A DNA stretch of 64,000 nucleotides from Singulisphaera acidiphila DSM 18658 (GTDB lineage Bacteria > Planctomycetota > Planctomycetia > Isosphaerales > Isosphaeraceae): the NCBI RefSeq assembly GCF_000242455.2, contig NC_019892.1, forward strand, positions 8,442,744 to 8,506,743. The letters are read 5' to 3'. This document shows positions 33,525 to 42,683 of this stretch, in pieces. How positions within the stretch are numbered: the first letter of the stretch is position 1; the number at the start of each line of letters is the position of its first letter. A program made the translations under genes and the position numbers. The notes beneath the pieces were generated by a model, which worked only from the letters and a program-made list of their open reading frames with translations, searched no databases and was not told where the DNA came from.

Positions 33525-34193
33525 TCAGTAGAGAAACGGCAGCAGCCGCCAGGTGCGGCGACGATAGTCAGCGTACCGCTCGCCGAACTCCGACTCGAGC
33601 AAGGCCTCTTCGGAGTTCATACGTGCAACCAGCGGCGGGAGCAGCAAGAGCGAGACCAGAACGCCGACCGCACTGCGGAAGACCAGGACCCAACCGAAGA
33701 GGCCCAACAGCAGACCGAGGTAACTGGGATGGCGGATCACGCGATAGAGGCCGCCGGTCACAAGCTCGTGGCCTTCCTGAATCGCCACCAGGCCACTGAA
33801 CCGACGCCCCAGCACGAACACGGCCCCCAGCCGGAGAACGCTCCCGACGACGAATAGTGCCAATCCAAAGTAGCGCACCACATCGCCGTCAATCGTCCCA
33901 ATGCCACGGCGGTCGGTATACGCCGGCAGCCACCCCAAGACGAAACCGAGGATTATGAAAGGTAGCAAAACCCAACGGTTCGTGGTGTCCTCGCGCCGGC
34001 CACTTGACAGATTACCGCTCGTGAACGCCGCCGCGACCGAGATGACGACCATCGCAACGACGGCACCGGCTCGAGCGGGATGCGCCATGAACGCGGACCA
34101 GCCGCCCCAGCCCCAGACCGCGAGCCCGATATAGAGCACCAAGGACACCGCGATGAAAAGCACCATGCCCCACGTCGGTAAAGGCTTCATCAT
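33525..34193 (-). CDS. Isoprenylcysteine carboxyl methyltransferase-like membrane protein
   Basis: A 222-residue integral membrane protein, starting with ATGATG at 34193 behind AAGGAGG. About five hydrophobic segments are seen (MVLFIAVSLVLYIGLAVW; AVVAMVVISVAAAFT; LPFIILGFVLGWLPA; YFGLALFVVGSVL; GVLVSLLLLPPLVARM). The C-terminal part has the ICMT/PEMT signature: GGLYRVIRHPSYLGLL near 155 and EEALLESEFGERYADYRRRTWRLLPF at the end (shown in part elsewhere as FGERYADYRRR). Bacterial members methylate small lipophilic or heavy-metal substrates, mostly uncharacterised. Ribosome-site quality supports the start. Confidence 0.86.
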   Translation of the reverse strand: MMKPLPTWGMVLFIAVSLVLYIGLAVWGWGGWSAFMAHPARAGAVVAMVVISVAAAFTSGNLSSGRREDTTNRWVLLPFIILGFVLGWLPAYTDRRGIGTIDGDVVRYFGLALFVVGSVLRLGAVFVLGRRFSGLVAIQEGHELVTGGLYRVIRHPSYLGLLLGLFGWVLVFRSAVGVLVSLLLLPPLVARMNSEEALLESEFGERYADYRRRTWRLLPFLY

Positions 34194-34440
34194 TCCTGAC
34201 CTCCTTAGCCGGTGGCGTGCCGCCCGAACTCGGGATACGCCAAGAGATCCTTCGTCCACCGATAGAATCTATTATAAGGGCCAGGAAACCCTCTTACACC
34301 ATATCCACATTCTCATTGCAACCAATACTCAGTCATGCAACTTCTGCAAAGAAGGCAACAGTGCCACCTTCCTCTTGCACTGGCAACAGTCCTCTCTTGA
34401 CGAATGCCCCCATTACGCTTTCCCGCAAAAGCCATCCGCA

Positions 34441-34690
34441 CAGCAACATAATCATAATTAAAATAACAAATTGTTAATTTTAATTTATTTCAAAAATAAT
34501 CGCGAATCAAAAAATAAAATTTTCACATTTTTTCAAAAAAAAACAGAATTTAACAAAATCACAAATATCATCAACAGTCGATTGCCACAAACATCTCGAG
34601 CTCATCCTCGTCCCGGACGAACTCCGAACAACGACGCAAGCAAAAATAAAAAAAATATTTTAAACACAAGAATATCTTAATTAAACTACC
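34441..34690. other. AT-rich island upstream of the ICMT-like gene
   Basis: A 250-bp stretch dominated by A and T (runs such as TTTTCAAAAAAAAACAG) in an otherwise GC-rich window. It lies in the 664-bp gap 34194-34857. Any open frames in it look like products of A-rich sequence, with Lys/Asn-rich translations. It may be foreign DNA or a bent promoter region. It forms part of the segment bracketed by the two purH 3' ends. Confidence 0.6.
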
Positions 34691-34757
34691 ACCTTAGAAG
34701 GACGGGCCTCACAGAATGCAATGCGATTCCCAATGCTTCCGAGTTCTCGTGATTTCC

Positions 34758-34804
34758 AAAAACAAAACACGGCCAGCCGCAGAACGATTCCGCTGCTGAC
34801 CGTG
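34758..34804 (-). terminator. Intrinsic terminator of purH
   Basis: On the minus strand an imperfect stem (CACGGTCAGCAGCGG with CGGCTGGCCGTG) is followed by TTTTGTTTTT. It lies 54 bp after the purH stop. Confidence 0.75.
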
Positions 34805-34857
34805 CCTGTTTTCACGGGATTAGACCGCCCGCTGGCGGCTCATTGCTGCATGCCAAA

Positions 34858-36456
34858 TCAATGGCGGAAGTGGCGGCGGCCGGTGAGAATCATGGCCATC
34901 CCGTGCTCGTCGCAGGCTGCCAAGGTCTCGTTGTCACGCTTCGAGCCGCCCGGTTGGATCAAGGCCGTCACGCCGGCCGAAGCGGCCGTGTCAGGGCCGT
35001 CACGGAACGGGAAGAACGCGTCGGAGGCGAGGACCGCTCCTTCCGCGCGCTCACCGGCCTTGGACACGGCGATCCGCACCGAATCAAGACGGCTCATCTG
35101 CCCGGCGCCGACGCCGACGAGTTGCCGGTCGCGGACCAGTACGATCGCGTTCGAGCGAACCGACTGGCAGACCCGCCAGGCAAACCCGAGCGACACGCGC
35201 TCGGCCGCGGTCGGGACCCGTTTGGTCGCGACCGTACCGGAGGCGGGGTCCGCTTCCATGGTGTCCCAGTCCTGGACGAGCATTCCTCCTTCGACGCGAC
35301 GAAGGTCGAACCCGGCCGGAGCGGGCGCATCGGGACCAATCGGACCACCCAGATCGAGCAGGCGAACGCTGTTCTTCCAGGTGGGCTTGGTGGTCAACAG
35401 GGCCAGGGCATCGGGATCGTAACCAGGGGCCACAATCGCTTCGATGAAGCGGCCAGGGGCGCAGAGCCGTTCGGCGGTCGCGCGGTCGACCCGGCGATTC
35501 AGGCCGACGATCCCGCCGAAGGCGCTGACAGGGTCGCCTTCGTAGGCCAATTCGAAGGCTTCGGCCAAGGTGTCGGCAATGGCCGCGCCACAGGGATTGT
35601 TGTGCTTGAGGATCGTCGCGGCCGGTTCGGCGAAGTGGCGGATCAAGCGCAAGGCGCTGTCGAGGTCGAGGAGGTTGTTGTACGACAGCTCTTTGCCATG
35701 AATCGATTGGGCCGTCGCGAGGTTGGGGCCAACCGTCCCGGGCTCGACATAGAAGGCCGCGCGCTGGTGCGGGTTCTCCCCGTACCGGAGGACCGCCCGG
35801 CGCTCGAAGCGGGGGTGCAAGGTCGGCGGGAAGGCCTCGGTTTCCCCATCGCCCGAACCGACCACTTGCCCGAGGTAATCGGCGATCGCCTGATCATAGC
35901 GGGCGCATTTGGCGAAGGCCGCCAGCGCGAGCGCCTTGCGTTCGTCGAGGGTGGTCCCCCCCTGCTCCTGGAGCGACTTCGCCAGGCGTTCGTACTGAGC
36001 AGCGTCGGTAAGCACCGCCACATGGGCGTGGTTCTTGGCGGCCCCTCGAATCAGGCTCGGGCCGCCGATGTCGATGTTTTCGACAGCCTCCTCGAACGTG
36101 ACTTCGGCACGCGCGACCGTTGCCTCGAACGGATAGAGATTGACCACGACCAGGTCGATCGGCTCGATCCCTTGCGCCTCGAGGGCGGCGAGGTCCTCGG
36201 CAAGTTCGCGGCGCGCGAGGATCCCGCCGTGGAGCTTGGGGTGGAGAGTCTTGACCCGTCCGCCCAGGATCTCGGGCTGTCCTGTATAGGCGGAGACCTC
36301 GGTCACTTCGAGGCCCGCTTCGGTCAGGGCCGTACGGGTTCCACCACTGGCCAGCAAGTGGACTCCCTGCCCCGCCAGAACGCGAGCCAGTTCGATCAGA
36401 CCCGTTTTATCGCTGACACTCAACAAAGCCCGGCGGACTGGTACGATCTCGTGCAT
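34858..36456 (-). CDS. purH: Bifunctional AICAR formyltransferase / IMP cyclohydrolase
   Basis: A 532-residue PurH, the usual length (E. coli 529). It performs the last two steps of IMP synthesis in the cytoplasm. The N-terminal MGS-like IMP cyclohydrolase domain (1 to about 150) shows ALLSVSDKTGL, ASGGTRTAL and GGRVKTLHPKLHGGIL. The formyltransferase domain follows with RYGENPHQRAAFY (about 225), KHNNPCGAA (about 280), SAFGGIVGLN (about 305) and FFPFRDG near the end; it ends in the conserved GRRHFRH. It is not in a pur operon. The intact 3' end is duplicated in decayed form at 31961-32108. Confidence 0.97.
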   Translation of the reverse strand: MHEIVPVRRALLSVSDKTGLIELARVLAGQGVHLLASGGTRTALTEAGLEVTEVSAYTGQPEILGGRVKTLHPKLHGGILARRELAEDLAALEAQGIEPIDLVVVNLYPFEATVARAEVTFEEAVENIDIGGPSLIRGAAKNHAHVAVLTDAAQYERLAKSLQEQGGTTLDERKALALAAFAKCARYDQAIADYLGQVVGSGDGETEAFPPTLHPRFERRAVLRYGENPHQRAAFYVEPGTVGPNLATAQSIHGKELSYNNLLDLDSALRLIRHFAEPAATILKHNNPCGAAIADTLAEAFELAYEGDPVSAFGGIVGLNRRVDRATAERLCAPGRFIEAIVAPGYDPDALALLTTKPTWKNSVRLLDLGGPIGPDAPAPAGFDLRRVEGGMLVQDWDTMEADPASGTVATKRVPTAAERVSLGFAWRVCQSVRSNAIVLVRDRQLVGVGAGQMSRLDSVRIAVSKAGERAEGAVLASDAFFPFRDGPDTAASAGVTALIQPGGSKRDNETLAACDEHGMAMILTGRRHFRH

Positions 36457-36598
36457 TCGACCCTCGTTTCACTCCGACGGTTCTCAAACAACGCGACAAG
36501 GGTGGCCGCAAGCACCAACTCCGGTTACGGCCGGAGTTCGATGCTTGGCAACCACCCAGCGAAAAAGTCATCTGACAAAACTGAGTTCAGGGTAGACC

Positions 36599-37972
36599 TT
36601 ACTTCTCCTCCTCGGGAGCAGGCGCAGGTTCATCTTCCGGAGTCGCGTCAGCCGGTTTCGGCTCGTCTCCCGGCTCGGGCGCGGTGAGATTCGAGGGAGC
36701 TGTGATCCCGGAAGGAGGCTCCATGGGAACGCCTTCGGGAGGAATAAATCCAAACTTGGGTGCCTTCGGATCACGGAGCAATCGGGGCTTGGTCAGGCCG
36801 GCCTCGCGGATGCTGAAGATCATGCCCGACGACGAAGCCAGGTAGAGCCGGTCGTTCAACGTGTTCGTCAGGCTGAGATCATACGATCGAAGGTTCAGCC
36901 CCGCGCGAGAGTAGGTCGATCGCGGGTCGGCGACGATCTGGCCCGACTCGCGGTCGACGATGAAGAGGTCTTCATCGTACGATTCCAGATAGAGCCGCTT
37001 CTCACTGATCGAGATCAGTCGGCCGCCGTGGGTTGGGGTGGACCAACGGGCTTTCCCCGTGCCAACCTCGACCGCATTCATCACGCCCGACGTATTGATG
37101 ACATAGACGTCGCGGTCCGCGACAACCGGTTCCTGAAGCACCGGGGCACCGGCTGAGAACGCCCACATCACCGACGCCGTGAATAGGTCGACCGAATAAA
37201 CATTTTTATCCGCCGATGCAACGAAGAAGGTTCTCGTCCCATAGGCCGAGATCGGCGCTTCGATGGCACCGCCGGTGGCGATCCGATAGAGCATCTTGGG
37301 CGTATCGGCAAGCGCGACGTAAGCGCGGCCATCATGCCCGCCGAACACAACCATGCGACCCGCAGGCATCGGTCGTGACTTCAACGGACCGCCGGTTTGC
37401 CAGTTCCACGCAAACAAGGCCCGGGGAGAAACCAACGGCTGGCCCTTCGTGTCCTTGACGACCACCCCCTTCTCGTCCTTGACGAACAGAGTGAAGGAGC
37501 GGATCACTCCCGTGCTCAGCCCCACCATCACCTGCTCTTCGTCGCAGGCCGTTGGGCTCGAGGGCAACACGGAAAGGTTCTCAACCCAGACTTTCCGACC
37601 TGTGTTTCGGTCCAGCGCGAAGAGCTGGTTCGAGTTGGTCACGAAGACCATTCGCGAGTTGGCCGACGCCGGGAAGGCATCCTGCAATTGATGGCCCAAG
37701 TGCGCCGACCAGAGGAGGCGGCCGGTCTCGGCGTCGAACGTATGGAATCCGGCGTGGCTGGTCTGAGCGAAAATCAGGTTGTCCGCCATGCTGATCTCGA
37801 GGAGCTTTTCGGTCGGCTCCATCGGGACCGCGGCCATCCAATGTCGCTCAAGCCCCACCCGCCCGAGGGCAGTGCGTGTTGGCAGGAGATCGCGAGAGAT
37901 CGGAATTTGAGCACAAACCGATGTGCCCATCAGTGCCAGGAAGACCCAGCTTAGTACGATTCGGCGGGACAT
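36599..37972 (-). CDS. Exported PQQ-like beta-propeller protein
   Basis: A 457-residue protein from ATG 37972, behind GGAAAGGAG. The signal peptide is IVLSWVFLALMGTSVCAQ. The mature part is made of PQQ/BamB-type blades; typical turns are TFDAETGRLLWSAH, ALDRNTGRKVWVENL, VEVGTGKARWSTPT and IVDRESGQIVADP. The last 50 residues are Pro/Glu-rich (EPAPAPEEEK). There are no catalytic PQQ-enzyme residues, so it is likely a scaffold or sensor of the periplasm. It is upstream of purH with 142 bp between, and no functional tie is implied. Confidence 0.83.
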   Translation of the reverse strand: MSRRIVLSWVFLALMGTSVCAQIPISRDLLPTRTALGRVGLERHWMAAVPMEPTEKLLEISMADNLIFAQTSHAGFHTFDAETGRLLWSAHLGHQLQDAFPASANSRMVFVTNSNQLFALDRNTGRKVWVENLSVLPSSPTACDEEQVMVGLSTGVIRSFTLFVKDEKGVVVKDTKGQPLVSPRALFAWNWQTGGPLKSRPMPAGRMVVFGGHDGRAYVALADTPKMLYRIATGGAIEAPISAYGTRTFFVASADKNVYSVDLFTASVMWAFSAGAPVLQEPVVADRDVYVINTSGVMNAVEVGTGKARWSTPTHGGRLISISEKRLYLESYDEDLFIVDRESGQIVADPRSTYSRAGLNLRSYDLSLTNTLNDRLYLASSSGMIFSIREAGLTKPRLLRDPKAPKFGFIPPEGVPMEPPSGITAPSNLTAPEPGDEPKPADATPEDEPAPAPEEEK

Positions 37973-38151
37973 GGCCCGCTCCTTTCCCGTTGCCGACGAC
38001 TTAAGGTGCAAACCAAATAGGAAAGTCTCACTTTATCACTATCCGACGTTTCGTATCCGGTCAAGCTGGGCGGTTCAGGAACACTCGGGAATTTCGAAAT
38101 TTCTCCGTCGGGGTGGCTCATCCGCACCGTGCCCACCTCGGATTGTTTCCA

Positions 38152-39213
38152 TTATACCGAATCATCTGAAAAGAGGGCTCGATCCGGATCGTCTCCTTCG
38201 GTCGATTCCGGGTCCACTTCCGGGTCGAATTCGGTTCCGAAGGTGGGAAGGGACTGGGCCTTCAGGCAGTCGGGACAAGCGTCGTCGATGCCGGTGTACG
38301 GCTTCCCGCAGCGAGCGCAGAGCCCGGCGCTGCGGCGGAGGGTGGGGAGTGCGGCGCGAAGGCTCGCTCCCTCCGATGTGTGGTCGAACCGCTCGGCCAC
38401 TTTGGCGGCAAGCTCAACCACGTCGACCCGAATCGTCCCGGCGCGAAGTCGCTTCTGGATCAAGGCCATCAGCCAACGGATCAACTCCTGATCGAGCGTT
38501 CGCAGAGCGTCGGCGTCGAGGAGGGGCCGGAACGCGTCGCGGAGTTCCAGAACGCGGTCAGGGTCATTGGCCTCGCGGGCCGCGTCGAGTTTGCCGCGAA
38601 GGCTGCGTGCTTCCACCGCGCGCGAGGTTTCGAGCTCCCGAGCGAGTCGGGACCCGTCCGGCTCGTCGGGATGGGCCGCGATGAATTCGCGGACCAAGGT
38701 GCCGGCGTGATCCCACTTGGCCTCCTGGATCGCCTTGCCGATCTCGGCTGCGGGGTCCGCTGGAACCGGACTTCGGGAGGGGGCGACGGTCGCCGACCGC
38801 TCGAGGGCTTCGGCCACTCGGCCTAGGGCCGCAATCAGCAGACGCTCGGCCGACTCGGCCGTTGCCACGCGCATCGCCTGGACGTCGAGTGCAGTCGCCA
38901 ACGCTTGGACGAGACGAGCGATCAGCCACCCGATCAGGGCCAAGGCGAAAACCCGGGTGAGCGCATCGAGGATCAACGGAAGCTTCTGCGACCAGGGCAG
39001 CGCAGGCCCGGCGAACAGGACAGAGCTGCTTCCCAGGGCCGAGAAAACACCAACAATCAAGAACCCAGCCTGGAGCCATGGGGCAATAGAGGCGAGATCA
39101 GGCGTCACCTTGGGGACGGCCTGACGGGAAGGTTCGCTCTCCCCTTGTGCTCGAGCGAGAGGCGAGGTTGAGCCTGGAATCAGGCCCACGGCGGCGTCAG
39201 GTATGTCAGTCAT
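38152..39213 (-). CDS. Membrane protein with C-terminal zinc ribbon, unknown function
   Basis: A 353-residue protein. Two membrane segments lie near residues 44-68 (WLQAGFLIVGVFSALGSSS) and 80-105 (ILDALTRVFALALIGWLIA). A long helical, charged region follows (about 120-290), probably coiled-coil, with tetratricopeptide-like spacing. Near 296-315 is a treble-clef/zinc-ribbon motif CARCGKPYTGIDDACPDC (two CxxC pairs). The tail is acidic. No family name comes to mind. It reads convergently to nothing and ends 179 bp upstream of the PQQ-protein start. Confidence 0.7.
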   Translation of the reverse strand: MTDIPDAAVGLIPGSTSPLARAQGESEPSRQAVPKVTPDLASIAPWLQAGFLIVGVFSALGSSSVLFAGPALPWSQKLPLILDALTRVFALALIGWLIARLVQALATALDVQAMRVATAESAERLLIAALGRVAEALERSATVAPSRSPVPADPAAEIGKAIQEAKWDHAGTLVREFIAAHPDEPDGSRLARELETSRAVEARSLRGKLDAAREANDPDRVLELRDAFRPLLDADALRTLDQELIRWLMALIQKRLRAGTIRVDVVELAAKVAERFDHTSEGASLRAALPTLRRSAGLCARCGKPYTGIDDACPDCLKAQSLPTFGTEFDPEVDPESTEGDDPDRALFSDDSV

Positions 39214-39333
39214 GAGAGTCAGGGGGATCTCGCGGGACCAGTCCGATCGTGTGTCTTCCCTGTTTTTGGATTATCGCGAATCGAAGGCCTGGGGACCATT
39301 GGATTCTCGAGGCTCGGGGACACATAACCGAAC

Positions 39334-39370
39334 GGCCCGCGCGGGCCAGGGGGGCTGGCCCGCGCGGGCC
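39334..39370 (-). terminator. Very GC-rich hairpin after rimI
   Basis: Two identical self-palindromes GGCCCGCGCGGGCC (39334-39347 and 39357-39370) also pair with each other as a 15-bp stem around a short G/C loop. No U tract. It lies 48 bp after the rimI-like stop, so it may end that transcript or protect its 3' end. Confidence 0.55.
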
Positions 39371-39417
39371 GCGCGAGTATTTTGGGGTCGGGAGCGATCG
39401 AGCAGGCTCGGGCTCGA

Positions 39418-39948
39418 TCAGTTCTCGTACTGTTTGGCGATCCGATTGGTCGGCATCGGCTCATCAAGCACCGATTCGTCGAGCAGGTACTGCATGACAT
39501 AGGCGTCTTCGGCCGTGTCCATGTAGTGCTCGCGGACGACTTCCATGGCGCGAAAGCCCTGGATCCGGAAGAACAATTGGCCCACGAGGTTGGTCTCCCG
39601 AACGCTGAGCGCGATCCGGGTTCGCCGGTGGCTGGAAAGCTTGCCGACCAGCTTGGCGACCATCTGCTGGCCCACCCCTTGGCGGCGAAACTCGGGGTGA
39701 GTGGCGAAGTCAAGCACATGGAGCCGGTTCTTGTGGAGTTCGTAGATCATGAACCCGACGACTCGCTCGCCGTACTCGGCCACCATGCCGATGCAATTGC
39801 GCTGCCTCAGGACGCGGAGGAATTCCTCCTCGCACCAGGGATATTCGAAGCTGGCGTGCTCGATAGCCAGTACCTCGGGCATGTCGCGACGAATCATCCA
39901 GCGAATATGGACGCGGACCTGAGCCTTAGTGGTCGGGACCGTGCTCAT
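39418..39948 (-). CDS. rimI: RimI-type ribosomal-protein-alanine N-acetyltransferase
   Basis: A 176-residue GNAT acetyltransferase. ATG 39948 is preceded by GAAGGAGAGG. The acetyl-CoA loop is FRRQGVGQQM near residue 91 (R/Q-x-x-G-x-G/A); RimI-type context is seen in IEHASFEYPW, FMIYELHKNRLHVLDFATHP (shown in two parts) and LSVRETNLVGQLFFRIQGF. The C-terminal tail is longer than in E. coli RimI (148 residues). Acetylation of ribosomal protein S18 is the family role; other N-termini are possible here. Longer in-frame starts up to 40029 lack a ribosome site. Confidence 0.85.
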   Translation of the reverse strand: MSTVPTTKAQVRVHIRWMIRRDMPEVLAIEHASFEYPWCEEEFLRVLRQRNCIGMVAEYGERVVGFMIYELHKNRLHVLDFATHPEFRRQGVGQQMVAKLVGKLSSHRRTRIALSVRETNLVGQLFFRIQGFRAMEVVREHYMDTAEDAYVMQYLLDESVLDEPMPTNRIAKQYEN

Positions 39949-40353
39949 CGAGCCTCTCCTTCCATGGAACGGACGGACGGAGACCATCCCCCGCAGCGGG
40001 GGCGGTCGGCGAAATCTGACCCGCATCATCTTCGGCGCGAGTAGTCAAGCTGGAAGGGACGCCCCGGCCCAGGAACTCCCGGTCCGCTGGAACCAGAGGA
40101 ACCGGGCCTTGCCCCCGAGGCGAGGCGGATTCTAGCGAAGGGCCTGTTGCCTGCCAAGGCCGCTTCCGCAGGCCTCAACCGGTTCAACTCGTCCGTCCCT
40201 AGCAACACTCCCCGACGCGCCAAACCCTCGCCCGAGAGGCGGCTCCCTTCCGGCGCCCCCCCTCACCGAAGTTAGATATCGGCCAGATCACGGCAGGCTC
40301 GTGAGGATTGTGCGGATTAATCGAGCCGCTTCAAAACGCGCCATCGCAGCGTC
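39949..40353. other. Gap between rimI and the DUF1571 terminator
   Basis: About 400 bp with no supported gene; promoter elements for rimI must lie here but none stands out. No RNA gene or repeat recognised. Confidence 0.45.
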
Positions 40354-40390
40354 AAAAAAGCGGCGGCCAACCCACATCGAGTTGGCCGCC
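40354..40390 (-). terminator. Intrinsic terminator of the DUF1571 gene
   Basis: On the minus strand GGCGGCCAAC (40390-40381) pairs with GTTGGCCGCC (40371-40362), a perfect 10-bp stem, followed by GCTTTTTTG. It lies 40 bp after the DUF1571 stop. Confidence 0.85.
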
Positions 40391-40430
40391 ACTTGTAAGG
40401 TCTCGAGGCCGAATTTCGGCCCGATACCCG

Positions 40431-41642
40431 TCAGAATCGGCCGTACGAATATTGCGGATTGGCCGCGTCAAAGTCTTGATCGCGAAGCCCAACGTTGGTT
40501 TGCAAGTTTAGATAGCTATATTCCTCGACCAGCTCGGGCGATACCCCGGGACGCTTGGGCCAGTCGTAGGCCTCAAAGCGAATCGGCAGGCCGTGCTCAT
40601 GGTCGATGTAGAGCTTGACCATATGAAAGAGGTAGCTGGGATGCTTCTCAGGATGGACCGACTCGATCATCGTGCAAGGACGGTTGCCGACGCGTACGTC
40701 CTTATGAAAGGTGACGCGCGACTCCCCCGGAGTCAGCTCGATCGACCAGTGCCGAGCCACGCTCGCGATCAGCGAGCCGATGCCCGCTTCGGTCACAGGG
40801 TGGCGATTCTCCTCCATGGCCATCGAACCGTGGGGGTCAAGATTCATCGTCCCGGCAATCAGTTTCCCCAAGCCCACGTCGTGAACAACGATCTTGCCGC
40901 CATGACGTCCGGCAACGTAAATCGCCTCGCGTCCCTTCTTAGGCCGCTGAAACTTGAAGTAGATGCTGTGCGGGTGCGTCCGCGACTTCATCGCCATGAT
41001 GTAAGGCTGCGTGAGCCGGCCGTCGATCCGCTCGCGCTTATGAAACGTACACGTATAATCTTGAACTTTTTTGTAACGGGCCTCACAATCGGCGATCGCC
41101 TGCTTGGCCATGACGATTGGGTCGTGGGAGGCCTCGGCCGTCGCGGTCGAAAGGGATGCGGTGGATCCTGGTGGGTGTTCCAAGCTCTGAGTCCGCGCCC
41201 GGCTGGCGGCGCTCGCAACCCGAGGGGCGACCTCCCGCCGCTCCTGCTCCTTTGCGTTTTCGGTCTCGCGCTCGCTCGCTTTGGATTTCGCCGGCTCGCT
41301 CTCGGAGAAGGCTGCGACCGAATTGGGCTCGGCGGCCTGGTTCTGGGCGCGAAGAAATGAGGAGTCGAAGCGAGGTTCGGCCCGCGGATTGTTGGCGGCC
41401 GTGGGGTCAAGCATCGCCAGTAGCAATGTCGGAACCGGCCCCCGGTAATCGAACGGCGCCTCGGCGGTCGAATACAAATGCGTGCCGTCGGGCAATTCCC
41501 AACGACTCGTTTCACCGCCCATCCCTGCCCCTGCCCACACCGTCGCCGACGCGCCGAGGGTTCCCAGAGTGGTCAGGATCCGGCCTTTCCACGCCTGGCC
41601 CCGATCCTTGATGTCGAACCGCTGTTTCGGTTTCGGGATCAT
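40431..41642 (-). CDS. DUF1571 domain protein
   Basis: A 403-residue protein with a hydrophobic N-terminal segment (ILTTLGTLGASATVWAGAG), likely a signal peptide or anchor. A low-complexity Ala/Glu/Ser linker runs to about residue 175. The DUF1571 domain follows (about 180-400): YTCTFHKRERIDGRL, YFKFQRPKKGREAIYVAG, EENRHPVTEAGIGSLI, and PIRFEAYDWP near the end. DUF1571 has an LolA-like beta fold in planctomycete proteins; a lipid or hydrophobic ligand is possible but unproven. ATG 41642 follows GAGAAGGAAG. It ends at a clear terminator. Confidence 0.86.
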   Translation of the reverse strand: MIPKPKQRFDIKDRGQAWKGRILTTLGTLGASATVWAGAGMGGETSRWELPDGTHLYSTAEAPFDYRGPVPTLLLAMLDPTAANNPRAEPRFDSSFLRAQNQAAEPNSVAAFSESEPAKSKASERETENAKEQERREVAPRVASAASRARTQSLEHPPGSTASLSTATAEASHDPIVMAKQAIADCEARYKKVQDYTCTFHKRERIDGRLTQPYIMAMKSRTHPHSIYFKFQRPKKGREAIYVAGRHGGKIVVHDVGLGKLIAGTMNLDPHGSMAMEENRHPVTEAGIGSLIASVARHWSIELTPGESRVTFHKDVRVGNRPCTMIESVHPEKHPSYLFHMVKLYIDHEHGLPIRFEAYDWPKRPGVSPELVEEYSYLNLQTNVGLRDQDFDAANPQYSYGRF

Positions 41643-42002
41643 GGGACTTCCTTCTCTTATCGATCTCAGACGGCTCGATCAGCGAAGGCGCAATGGCAAT
41701 GCGCCGATCAATACCGATGCAGTGGGTTGGGAAGTGCGTTTTCGGCGACAGACCGTCAGAATGAGGTCAAGACTGGGCGTGATTGGCCTGTCGTACCAAG
41801 TCTGGCATGCAATTCCTAAGCCACGACAACGCCGGATCGATTTCTCCCTCCCATCATCGGATAATCCGAACTCGGGGGTGACTCGAAGTCCAAGGGGCGA
41901 AGCTCGCCAGCTCGATCTTGTATTTTTTGCCCATGTCTGCGCGAAATTACAATCGGTTCCCGCTGACGAGTTCACGTTTTTTCAAAAGACAAGGAAGCAA
42001 GC
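41643..42002. other. Divergent intergenic region
   Basis: 360 bp between the divergent DUF1571 and MBL-hydrolase genes. No gene, RNA or clear promoter was recognised; the ribosome site before 42003 is AGACAAGGAAG. Confidence 0.45.
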
Positions 42003-42683
42003 ATGGCGTCAACGGAGTACACCATTGAAGCAATCCAGTCGGCCCCGTTCGGCGAGATGTCGTATGTCGCCTGGCGACGCGGCCAAGGGGAAGCCCTGGT
42101 GATTGACCCTGGGTTCGACGCGGAGGCAATCCTCGACCTGCTGTCGCGCCAGGGGTTACGGTTGACGGCCATCCTGAACACGCACGGTCACGTCGATCAC
42201 ATCGCGGGCAACGCGGCGATGAAGCAGGCCTATCCCGACGCCCCCCTGATCATTGGTTGCAATGACGCGGCACTCCTCAGCGACCCCCAAGCCAACCTCA
42301 GCGCCCCGTTCGGCTTCCCGCTGACCAGCCCTCCCGCCGATCAACTCGTGGCCGACGGCGAGCGACTCGAGGCGGCCGGTTTTTCCTTGGAGGTCCGGGA
42401 GATCCCCGGACACAGCCCCGGTTCGGTCGTCTTCGTCTGCGACCAGTTCGACACCCCTTTTGTCTTCGGGGGGGACGTGCTCTTCGCCGGCTCCGTCGGC
42501 CGGACCGACCTCGGGGGCAACGGCCCGCAACTGATCGCCGGCATCCGGGCCAAACTCTTTAACCTGCCCGATGCGACGCTCGTTCTTCCCGGCCACGGGC
42601 CGATCACCACCGTCGCTAACGAGAAGCAATCGAACCCGTTCGTCGGCGAGCGGGCCGGGTTCCACGAGATCGGGCCGTCATGA
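42003..42683 (+). CDS. Glyoxalase II-like MBL-fold hydrolase
   Basis: A 226-residue metallo-beta-lactamase-fold protein. The metal ligands are complete: THGHVDH (about residue 59), GHSPGS (about 137), GGDVLFAGSVGRTD (about 156-169) and PGHGP (about 197). The GRTD segment is typical of YcbL/glyoxalase II-type hydrolases acting on thioesters. Its stop overlaps the ATG of the phosphoesterase gene by 4 bp (ATGA), and aroE follows, so the three may be one transcript. Confidence 0.88.
   Translation: MASTEYTIEAIQSAPFGEMSYVAWRRGQGEALVIDPGFDAEAILDLLSRQGLRLTAILNTHGHVDHIAGNAAMKQAYPDAPLIIGCNDAALLSDPQANLSAPFGFPLTSPPADQLVADGERLEAAGFSLEVREIPGHSPGSVVFVCDQFDTPFVFGGDVLFAGSVGRTDLGGNGPQLIAGIRAKLFNLPDATLVLPGHGPITTVANEKQSNPFVGERAGFHEIGPS

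Noticed and set aside
33054-33857. Small plus-strand genes near the ICMT-like gene
   Set aside because: No ribosome sites, no family features, and part is antisense to the real membrane-protein gene.
34843-36687. A 614-codon plus-strand frame
   Set aside because: Antisense to purH along its whole length; composition typical of a shadow frame.
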